From Desulfolutivibrio sulfoxidireducens (GTDB lineage Bacteria; Desulfobacterota; Desulfovibrionia; Desulfovibrionales; Desulfovibrionaceae), in the NCBI RefSeq assembly GCF_013376475.1, contig NZ_CP045508.1, forward strand, positions 1,671,501-1,735,500: a DNA stretch of 64,000 nt, read 5' to 3'. The notes under the pieces are model-generated. The model saw nothing but the letters and a program-made list of their open reading frames with translations. It searched no databases and was not told where the DNA came from. Numbering within the stretch: position 1 is the first letter of the stretch; each line of letters opens with the position of its first letter. Position numbers and translations under genes: made by a program. Positions 54,001 to 64,000 of the stretch are shown one piece after another.

Positions 54001-55101
54001 GCCGGCCATCCCCTGCGCCGCGAGATCCTCGACGAGTTGCCGCTACGGAAATTGGCCGGCCTTTTCACCTCCAAGGAGGTCAACGAACTGGTGGCCGCCA
54101 GGCTCGACGAATACGAGCATCAGATCCAGTTCATCCATAATATCCACGAGCAGAAGCGGGCCAAGGTCACCGAGGGCGACGATCTGCCGCCCGGGGTCAT
54201 CAAGATGGTCAAGGTCTACGTGGCCGTCAAACGCAAGCTCAACGTGGGCGACAAGATGGCCGGACGCCACGGCAACAAAGGCGTCGTCTCGTGCATCCTG
54301 CCCGAGGAGGACATGCCCTTTTTCGCCGACGGTTCCCCGGTGGACATCGTCTTGAACCCCCTGGGCGTGCCCTCGCGCATGAACATCGGCCAGATCATGG
54401 AGACCCACCTGGGCTGGGCCGGCAAGGTGCTCGGCCGCAAGCTGGCCCAGATGGTGGCCGAACGCAACCCGCTGGGCGAGGTCCGCGAGGCGGTCAAGGA
54501 CATGCTGGGTTCGCCCGAGGTGGCCGAGCTGGTGGACAGCCTAAGCGACGAGGAATTCGTGGCCAGCGTCAAGGCCGTCAAAGACGGCATCGTGGCCAAG
54601 ACCCCGGTTTTCGACGGCGCAAGCGAGGACGAGATCTGGAGTTGGCTCAAAAAGGCCGGACTCTCGGACGACGGCAAGGTGGTGCTTTACGACGGCCGCA
54701 CCGGCGAGGCGTTTCATCGGCCGGTCACCGTGGGCGTCATGTATATGCTCAAGCTTCACCATCTGGTCGACGAAAAGATCCATGCCCGGTCCACCGGTCC
54801 CTACTCCCTGGTCACCCAGCAGCCGCTCGGCGGCAAGGCCCAGTTCGGCGGCCAGCGGCTGGGTGAAATGGAGGTCTGGGCACTTGAGGCGTATGGCGCG
54901 TCGCATCTTCTGCAGGAGTTCTTGACGGTCAAGTCCGACGACGTGGCCGGCCGGGTCAAGATGTACGAGAAGATCGTCAAGGGAGACAACTTCCTGGAGG
55001 CCGGACTGCCCGAGTCCTTCAACGTCCTGGTCAAGGAACTGATGTCCTTGGGCCTGGATGTGGATCTGCTCCAGGACGAGAAGAAAAAGGCCAAGCGCTA
55101 A
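51010..55101 (+). CDS. rpoB: DNA-directed RNA polymerase subunit beta
   Basis: 1363 residues, full length. The rifampicin region ([28 protein letters not shown]) and the active-site region [20 protein letters not shown] are intact, as is the C-terminal [25 protein letters not shown]. No insertion stands out. Confidence 0.99.
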   Translation: MAQLRKNFGKIAKSLTIPHLLNLQIDSYDLFLQQNTPPASRADAGLEGVFRSVFPIEDFNKTASLEYVSYEIGEPKYDVAECIAKGLTYEAPLRIKVRLVVYDVDEETENRTIRDIKEQIIYFGTVPLMTEKGTFIINGTERVIVNQLQRSPGIIFEHDSGKTHTSRKVLYSCRIIPMRGSWLDFDYDHKDILYVRIDRRRKMPATILFKAMGMSSTDILRYFYAVEYFRLEGDRVFREISPEMYRKEKAYATVIGSDGKPIVTADKPITKKAWRLLVEGGFEAIEIDPATLTGLYLAEDMADPGTGEVIAAAGDEVTPDLQEKLKDANLTRLPILFSRGVDTSSSIRDTLALDKSTDTVSAQVEIYRRLRPSSPPTQEIAASFFENLFRNADYYDLSPVGRYKLNVRLKLDLSLDFRVLSNEDILRSVKHLTFLKDSHGPADDIDHLGNRRVRPVGELVENQYRIGLVRMERAIKERMSLQEVATLMPHDLINPKPVAAVLKEFFGTSQLSQFMDQTNPLSEVTHKRRLSALGPGGLTRERAGFEVRDVHTSHYGRICPIETPEGPNIGLIVSLTTYSRVNDYGFIETPYRVVKDGVVTEDVVYLDATREIDEIIAGANTEVAADGLLAPVVGARVKGDLLMRPREEVTLMDISPSQIVSVSAALIPFLEHDDANRALMGSNMQRQAVPLLRCEQPLVGTGMEAAVARDSGSCILAEQDGMVHFADAERIIVNYEGDISPGTGGVKTYELMKHHKSNQNTCFGQVPRVLVGQKVKKGDILADGPGIRDGELALGKNLLVAFMPWCGYNYEDSILISERTVKEDTFTSVHIEEFEVVARDTKLGPEEITRDIPNVGEEMLKDLDECGIIRLGAKVGPDDILVGKITPKGETQLTPEEKLLRAIFGDKARDVKNTSLKVPPGIEGTVIDVRVFNRRSGEKDDRTGAIEEFELARLDVKEAQFVAALTDSIREKLWVEVAGKSVAQTIKGRKKGEVLLEAGHPLRREILDELPLRKLAGLFTSKEVNELVAARLDEYEHQIQFIHNIHEQKRAKVTEGDDLPPGVIKMVKVYVAVKRKLNVGDKMAGRHGNKGVVSCILPEEDMPFFADGSPVDIVLNPLGVPSRMNIGQIMETHLGWAGKVLGRKLAQMVAERNPLGEVREAVKDMLGSPEVAELVDSLSDEEFVASVKAVKDGIVAKTPVFDGASEDEIWSWLKKAGLSDDGKVVLYDGRTGEAFHRPVTVGVMYMLKLHHLVDEKIHARSTGPYSLVTQQPLGGKAQFGGQRLGEMEVWALEAYGASHLLQEFLTVKSDDVAGRVKMYEKIVKGDNFLEAGLPESFNVLVKELMSLGLDVDLLQDEKKKAKR

Positions 55102-55282
55102 CGCGGTCCGGGCGAATTCCCAACCGGGATATTCGCCCGGTCCAGCCGCCGCCGGAACTTTTTTCGGGGGCGGGGCGTCTTGGAGAAGAGATAACGCGTG
55201 GAGGAGGCGGAGCCGTTTTGTCGGTTCCAGGGAGCCGGATGACGTCGGCTCCCCCCTTCAACCACTACCACGAGGGGACCCT

Positions 55283-59440
<4,158 letters not shown>

Positions 59441-59466
59441 TTCCGGCTGGTCGGGCCGGTAGGGAA

Positions 59467-59489
59467 GGGGGGCGAAAGCCCCCCTTTTT
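59467..59489 (+). terminator. Terminator of the rpoBC operon
   Basis: GGGGGGC-GAAA-GCCCCCC followed by TTTTT, 26 bases past the rpoC stop. A very stable GAAA tetraloop hairpin. Confidence 0.96.
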
Positions 59490-59511
59490 ATCTTCAGGAG
59501 TGGAATTTCAT

Positions 59512-59539
59512 TTGACATGATATCAAAAAAAGGTATCAA
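59512..59539 (+). promoter_or_regulatory. Promoter with overlapping TATCAA repeats for the toxin-antitoxin pair
   Basis: TTGACA (59512-59517), 16-base spacer, TATCAA (59534-59539). TATCAA occurs also at 59521-59526, 13 bases earlier, inside the spacer, so a repressor could bind both. Confidence 0.6.
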
Positions 59540-59543
59540 GTCG

Positions 59544-59819
59544 ATGTGGACAGTGCTGCTCTCAAGTCGGGCGCGCAAGAACCGGCGCATGCTCCCGGCG
59601 CGTATCGAGGCCGCCTTCAAGGTCCTTTTGGCCGAACTCGAATGTGACGGCCCCACCCGCGCCAACTGGGCGAATTATGCAAAGCTCGGCGACCAGACGC
59701 ACCATTGCCACATCAAAAAGGGCCGCCCCACCTATGTCGCCGTGTGGCGCGTCGAAAAGGGGCGGATTCGGATCATTGAGGTGACCTATGTTGGAACCCA
59801 CGAAAAAGCCCCGTACTGA
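59544..59819 (+). CDS. RelE/HigB-type toxin
   Basis: 91 residues from ATG 59544. The frame opens at 59517, but that ATG lies inside the promoter. Sequence features fit the RelE superfamily: basic helix (SSRARKNRRMLPARIEAAFKVLL), strand HHCHIKKGRPTYVAVWRVEKGRIRIIEVTYVG. The family cuts mRNA on the ribosome. It precedes and overlaps the HTH antitoxin gene, the reversed order typical of HigB-HigA. The catalytic residues are not certain. Confidence 0.82.
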   Translation: MWTVLLSSRARKNRRMLPARIEAAFKVLLAELECDGPTRANWANYAKLGDQTHHCHIKKGRPTYVAVWRVEKGRIRIIEVTYVGTHEKAPY

Positions 59820-60123
59820 GGCCGTGGAGTTGTGCGTCATGGTCAGGGCGGACCGCGTCGAGGAGGCCCGCCGGGCCGTCACGCCGTTTCTGGCCGAGGC
59901 GGAGTCCGTTTCCTGGCGCGAGGTTTATCCGGACTTTTGTCCCGCCGACGGCCTGCGGGGGGCCAGGATCAAGGAAGGCCTGACGCAGCGGGCGCTTGCC
60001 GCCCTGGCGGGCGTCCCGCAGCGCCACATCTCCGAGATGGAAAACGGCAAGCGGGCCATTGGCAAGGCCATGGCCAAACGGTTGGCGGAAGTCCTCAAGA
60101 TCGACTACCGGGTGATGCTGTAA
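59788..60123 (+). CDS. HigA-type HTH antitoxin
   Basis: 111 residues. A C-terminal Xre-type helix-turn-helix spans about residues 58-108: GARIKEGLTQRALAALAGVPQRHISEMENGKRAIGKAMAKRLAEVLKIDYRVML. The N-terminal half is charged and may bind the toxin. It overlaps the toxin gene by 32 bases. It would repress its own promoter at 59512-59539. Confidence 0.88.
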   Translation: MLEPTKKPRTEAVELCVMVRADRVEEARRAVTPFLAEAESVSWREVYPDFCPADGLRGARIKEGLTQRALAALAGVPQRHISEMENGKRAIGKAMAKRLAEVLKIDYRVML

Positions 60124-60169
60124 CTCCACCGGGAGCACGCGCGCCGTTTCGACGAACCAACCCGGAGCC

Positions 60170-61186
60170 ATGAGCCGCACCATGAGCGAATACGAAGCCA
60201 GACCGCATCCCCGCGCCGCCGTCATCGCCGCCTCGGCCTCCCTGGCCGTGGGCGCGTTGCTTCTGGGCATCAAGTTCCTGGCCTATTCCCAGACCGGTTC
60301 CTCGGCCATCCTGTCCGACGCCCTGGAGTCCATCGTCAATGTGGTGGCGGCCTCCTTCGCCCTCATAAGCGTGGTCTATGCCGCGGCCCCCCCGGACTCC
60401 CGACACCCCTACGGCCACGGCACCATTGAGTTTTTCGCCGCCGGATTCGAGGGCGGGCTGATCATCGTGGCCGGATGCGGCATCATCTGGGAATCCTTTG
60501 GCAAGATTTTTTCCCCCGTGCCCCTGGCCAACCTGGACCAGGGACTTGTGCTCCTGGCCGGGGCCGGCGTCATCAATCTGCTGCTCGGGCTGGCCCTGGT
60601 GCGCTCCGGAAAGCGCCTGCGGTCCCTCACCCTGACCGCCGACGGCAAACACGTCCTGACCGACGTCATCACCTCGGCCGGCGTCCTCGTCGGCCTGGTC
60701 CTGGTGCGCCTGACGGACGTGGCCTGGCTCGATCCGGCCGTGGCCTGCCTGGTGGCCGCGAACATCCTGTTCACAGGCTATAAACTCATGCGCCAGGCCT
60801 TTGCCGGACTCATGCGCGAGGCCGATCCGCGGCTTCTGGACGAGATATGTCTGAAGCTGTCGGCCAGGCGCAAGCCCGCCTGGATCGGTATCCACCGCCT
60901 GCGGGCCTGGCGCTCCGGAAGCCGGACGCACATCGATTTCCACCTCATCCTGCCCAGGGACCTGAGCCTGGAGGCGGCCCACGCCGAGGTTCGCGAGGTG
61001 GAGGACATCCTGTACGCCGCATACGGCTCCCAGGCCGATCTGCTGATCCATGCCGACCCGTGCCGCGAGGCCCAGTGTCCCGAGTGCGGCGAGGACCCCT
61101 GCCGGTCCCGCGCCCGGGATGCCGTGCGCGCCTGTCTGTGGTTCGGGGACACGGCCAGCCTGGATCAGGAGGAGCCCGGGAGATGA
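60170..61186 (+). CDS. Cation diffusion facilitator family metal exporter
   Basis: 338 residues with six membrane helices. CDF exporters exchange Zn2+, Fe2+ or other divalent ions for protons. The metal-site motifs are SDALESIVNVVAAS in helix 2 and DGKHVLTDVITSAGV in helix 5, and HPYGHGTIEFFAA lies between. A cytoplasmic ferredoxin-like domain follows (HIDFHLILPRDLSLEAAHAEV). The C-terminus carries CREAQCPECGEDPC, an extra cysteine cluster that could bind metal or a cofactor. It overlaps the next gene (ATGA). Confidence 0.93.
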   Translation: MSRTMSEYEARPHPRAAVIAASASLAVGALLLGIKFLAYSQTGSSAILSDALESIVNVVAASFALISVVYAAAPPDSRHPYGHGTIEFFAAGFEGGLIIVAGCGIIWESFGKIFSPVPLANLDQGLVLLAGAGVINLLLGLALVRSGKRLRSLTLTADGKHVLTDVITSAGVLVGLVLVRLTDVAWLDPAVACLVAANILFTGYKLMRQAFAGLMREADPRLLDEICLKLSARRKPAWIGIHRLRAWRSGSRTHIDFHLILPRDLSLEAAHAEVREVEDILYAAYGSQADLLIHADPCREAQCPECGEDPCRSRARDAVRACLWFGDTASLDQEEPGR

Positions 61187-62334
61187 CCCTGGCGGGAGGG
61201 GAGGGGCTTCGGGTCTACGTGCATGTGCCTTTCTGCCGGGCCAAGTGCCGGTATTGCGCCTTCTATTCCGTTCCCTTGGACATGGAGGCCCTGGAGGTCT
61301 ACGCGGCCGCCCTGCGTCGGGAGATCCGGTTTTACGGCCGGCGCTTCCCCGGCGTTGCGATCGAGACCCTGTATTTCGGGGGCGGCACCCCGAGCCTTCT
61401 GCCGGAGTGGGCCGTGTCCCGGATCGTCGGGGAACTACGCCGGGTCTTTTCGTTTTCGCCGGGGATGGAGTTCACCTTCGAGGCCAACCCGGATTCGGCC
61501 GTGGACGCGACCTTTCTCAAGCGGCTGATACAGATCGGGGTCAACCGCCTGAGCCTTGGGGTGCAAAGCCTCGACAACGAAACCCTGCGCCTTCTGGGGC
61601 GGCCCCACGACGCGGCCGGGGCCCGGAACGCCTATTTCCTGGCGCGTCAGGCCGGATTTGCCAATATCGGGCTGGACTTTCTGTGGGGTCTGCCGGGGCA
61701 GCGCCTGTCGGGGTGGCTGGCCACCCTCAAGGAGGCGGTCCGGCTTTCGCCCGAACACCTGTCCTGTTACGGCCTGACCCTGGAGCCGGGCACGCCCCTG
61801 GCGGCCATGGTCGACGCCGGGGAACTCGATCCGCCGTCCGAGGCCGATCAGGCCGAGATGTTCGTGCGCGGCGCGCAGTATCTGGAGTCCCAGGGCTATT
61901 TGCACTACGAGATCTCCAATTTCGCGCGCATGGGCTTTTCAAGCCGCCACAACACGGGCTACTGGGAGGGCCGGGACTACCTGGGGCTTGGGCCGTCGGC
62001 GGTGTCCACCCTGGCCGGATGGCGGCACGAGAATCCCCGGGACATCGGCCGCTACGCGGCCCTGGCCAGGACCGGGGCCTTCGGGGCGGACGCCGTGGAA
62101 CTGACGCCGGCCGAGTCCCTTCGGGAAATGGTCATGCTTGCGTTACGCACCACCAAGGGACTTGATCTCGCCGCCTACCGCGCCCGTTCGGGCCGGGATT
62201 TCCTGAAAGACAACGCCGAACTCGTCCGGGCCTTGCGGCAAAACGGGCTTGTGCGCATAAGCGCCGGGCATCTGCGGCTGACCAAAAACGGCCTGCTGGT
62301 GAGTAACGTGATCCTGGCCAGACTCGCGTATTGA
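61183..62334 (+). CDS. hemW: HemW-like radical SAM protein
   Basis: 383 residues from ATG 61183 (AGGAGGAG upstream). The cluster motif is CRAKCRYCAF (CxxxCxxC). Other HemW/HemN-like stretches are YFGGGTPSLLP, FEANPDSA, VNRLSLGVQSLDNETLRLLGR and SCYGLTLEPGTPL. HemW delivers heme to respiratory proteins and is distinguished from the oxygen-independent coproporphyrinogen oxidase HemN by its shorter length; length here favours HemW. Confidence 0.92.
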   Translation: MTLAGGEGLRVYVHVPFCRAKCRYCAFYSVPLDMEALEVYAAALRREIRFYGRRFPGVAIETLYFGGGTPSLLPEWAVSRIVGELRRVFSFSPGMEFTFEANPDSAVDATFLKRLIQIGVNRLSLGVQSLDNETLRLLGRPHDAAGARNAYFLARQAGFANIGLDFLWGLPGQRLSGWLATLKEAVRLSPEHLSCYGLTLEPGTPLAAMVDAGELDPPSEADQAEMFVRGAQYLESQGYLHYEISNFARMGFSSRHNTGYWEGRDYLGLGPSAVSTLAGWRHENPRDIGRYAALARTGAFGADAVELTPAESLREMVMLALRTTKGLDLAAYRARSGRDFLKDNAELVRALRQNGLVRISAGHLRLTKNGLLVSNVILARLAY

Positions 62335-62499
62335 CCTGGCCCGGAAAGGGTCGGCGCCGGACGGCCGGGGCGGCGCGGCGGGAAGCGGTTCCACGGCGCG
62401 TCGAAAAAATCGGTCGGGTCGGACGTTGGCCGGGCTTTCTGGACACTTTTCCGGGAATCGGCAATGATCCCTTGTTTCCCACCCCCAAAGGAGGCGTCC

Positions 62500-64000
62500 A
62501 TGCCCGTCCATCCCCTGGCCGGCAAACCGGCCCCGCGATCCCTGCTGGTCAATGTCCCCAGGCTCGTGGCCGCGTATTACGCCGAGCGGCCCGATCCGGA
62601 CGATCCGGCCCAGAAGGTGGCCTTCGGCACCTCCGGACACCGGGGTTCGTCGTTTGCCCGGTCCTTCACCGAAACCCACATCCTGGCCATCACCCAGGCC
62701 ATCTGCGATTACCGGGCCGGGCACGGCGTCAGGGGGCCGCTTTTTTTGGGCATGGACACCCACGCCCTGTCCGAGGCCGCCCTTATCACCGCCCTGGAGG
62801 TCCTGGCCGCCAACGCCGTGACGGTCATGATCCAGGCCGGGCGCGGCTATACCCCCACCCCGGTCATCTCCCACGCCATCCTGGGCCACAATCGCGCCGG
62901 CCGGAGAGGGCAGGCCGACGGCATCGTCATCACCCCCTCCCACAATCCTCCGGGGGACGGCGGCTTCAAATACAACCCGCCATCTGGAGGTCCGGCGGAC
63001 ACCGATGTCACCAAGGTCATTCAGGAACTGGCGAACGCCCATATCAAGGCCGGGCTTTCGGGCGTGCGCCGGACGTCTTTTGAAAAGGCCCTGGCCGCCG
63101 ACACCACCATCGAGCATGATTTCGTCCGGCCCTACGTGGACGACCTGGAAAACATCGTGGACATGCGGGCCATCGCCCAGGCCAAGGTGTCTTTGGGCGT
63201 CGATCCCATGGGCGGATCGGGCATCGCCTTCTGGGAGCCCATGGCCGAGCGCTACAAGCTGAACCTGACTGTGGTCAATCCCGTGGTGGACCCGACTTTT
63301 TCGTTCATGACCGTGGACTGGGACGGCAAGATCCGCATGGACTGCTCCTCGCCCCACGCCATGCGCCGGCTGATCGATCTGCGGGACCGCTTCGACGTGG
63401 CCTTCGGCAACGATCCCGACTACGATCGCCATGGCATCGTCACCCCGCATGGGGGGCTCATGAACCCCAACCACTACCTGGCCGTGGCTGTGGACTATCT
63501 GTTTACGACCCGCACCGGCTGGCGGGGGGATGCCGCTGTGGGCAAGACCCTGGTCTCCAGCGCCATGATCGACCGGGTGGCGGCCTCCCTGAACCGCCGA
63601 CTGTGCGAGGTCCCGGTGGGATTCAAATGGTTCGTGGACGGCCTTTTGGACGGCTCCTTCGGCTTCGGGGGCGAGGAATCGGCCGGGGCGTCTTTCCTGC
63701 GTTTCGACGGCACGGCCTGGACCACGGACAAGGACGGCATCATCCTCGACCTCCTGGCCGCCGAGATCACGGCCAAAACCGGCCAGGACCCGGCCAAACA
63801 TTATCAGGAACTGACCGCCCGCTTCGGCGCGCCCCTGTACGAACGTCTGGACGCCCCGGCCAATGCGGCCCAAAAGGCGGCCTTGTCCAGGCTCTCGCCG
63901 GAGATGGTCACCGTCGACAGCCTGGCCGGGGAGCGGATCACGGCCAGGCTGACCGCCGCGCCGGGCAACGGCGCCCCCATCGGCGGCCTCAAGGTGACCA
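62500..64000 (+). CDS. pgm: Alpha-D-glucose phosphate-specific phosphoglucomutase (partial)
   Basis: The first 500 codons; the gene runs off the end (E. coli Pgm is 546 residues). It interconverts glucose 1- and 6-phosphate. AAAGGAGG precedes the ATG. Visible are [13 protein letters not shown], the phosphoserine loop [21 protein letters not shown], the metal loop [10 protein letters not shown] and the sugar-binding [11 protein letters not shown]. Confidence 0.96.
   Translation, partial: MPVHPLAGKPAPRSLLVNVPRLVAAYYAERPDPDDPAQKVAFGTSGHRGSSFARSFTETHILAITQAICDYRAGHGVRGPLFLGMDTHALSEAALITALEVLAANAVTVMIQAGRGYTPTPVISHAILGHNRAGRRGQADGIVITPSHNPPGDGGFKYNPPSGGPADTDVTKVIQELANAHIKAGLSGVRRTSFEKALAADTTIEHDFVRPYVDDLENIVDMRAIAQAKVSLGVDPMGGSGIAFWEPMAERYKLNLTVVNPVVDPTFSFMTVDWDGKIRMDCSSPHAMRRLIDLRDRFDVAFGNDPDYDRHGIVTPHGGLMNPNHYLAVAVDYLFTTRTGWRGDAAVGKTLVSSAMIDRVAASLNRRLCEVPVGFKWFVDGLLDGSFGFGGEESAGASFLRFDGTAWTTDKDGIILDLLAAEITAKTGQDPAKHYQELTARFGAPLYERLDAPANAAQKAALSRLSPEMVTVDSLAGERITARLTAAPGNGAPIGGLKVT

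Overview
This window looks like core chromosome of a high-G+C sulfate-reducing bacterium of the Desulfovibrionaceae. The evidence is a 105-residue DsrC with both C-terminal cysteines, an archaeal-type aldolase of the kind used for aromatic amino acid synthesis in Desulfovibrio, UPF0280 and YcaO-TPR proteins, a motAB operon of the delta-proteobacterial type, and a tuf-rpmG-secE-nusG-rplKAJL-rpoBC locus with interspersed tRNAs. The genus is inference only.

Layout. 0-5 kb: a DksA-type zinc-finger protein, a DUF364 protein, tRNA-Cys and tRNA-Gly, a methyltransferase overlapping a YcaO-TPR gene, then dsrC behind a 400-base region with a promoter, three hairpins ending in a terminator, and an inverted repeat. 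5-13 kb: a 914-residue TPR membrane protein with a CCHC zinc knuckle, a MoaE-like gene, a glycosyltransferase, UPF0280, and the aldolase gene. The aldolase gene is preceded by a 36-codon leader ORF with four Tyr codons and a terminator whose 5' arm can pair instead with a segment just after those codons, so a tyrosine attenuator is likely. A Cys-rich exported protein, murA, tRNA-Val and tRNA-Asp follow. 13.8-18.4 kb: a complete ABC efflux operon (permease, ATPase, HlyD, outer-membrane lipoprotein) with a cluster of TGTGCA/TGCACA half-sites upstream. 18.7-25.8 kb: small proteins, an HD protein, a receiver-TPR protein, and an operon of cNMP-binding/FliG-like protein, MotA, MotB and a TPR protein.

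25.9-37.4 kb is the accessory stretch. Two 1262-bp IS5-family copies lie in opposite orientation, each with a 5-bp target duplication. Between them are a STAND/NLR-type ATPase with TPR repeats, a small effector-like gene carrying the same short motif at its C-terminus as the NLR has at its N-terminus, the core genes pyrK-pyrD, a PIN toxin-antitoxin pair, a small coiled-coil protein and a FtsX-type permease. The second IS5 copy sits inside an IS481-family transposase gene. That IS481 element in turn separates the permease from the rest of its operon (HlyD, ATPase, permease at 37.4-40.5 kb).

40.5-45.2 kb: ftsH and mutY overlap and are followed by a histidine kinase whose sensor region carries a c-type heme motif. 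45.5-59.5 kb: tRNA-Thr, Tyr, Gly, Thr, then tuf, rpmG, tRNA-Trp, secE, nusG, rplK, rplA, rplJ, rplL, rpoB and rpoC, with a leader before rplJ, an attenuator-like terminator before rpoB and a strong terminator after rpoC. 59.5-64 kb: a RelE/HTH toxin-antitoxin pair, a CDF metal exporter, a HemW-like radical SAM protein and the start of pgm, which runs off the end.

The best candidates for undescribed biology are the NLR/effector pair with a matched motif (27315-30330), the tyrosine attenuator of the aromatic-pathway aldolase (11283-11490), and the cyclic-nucleotide-binding/FliG-like fusion at the head of the motAB operon (24538-25755).
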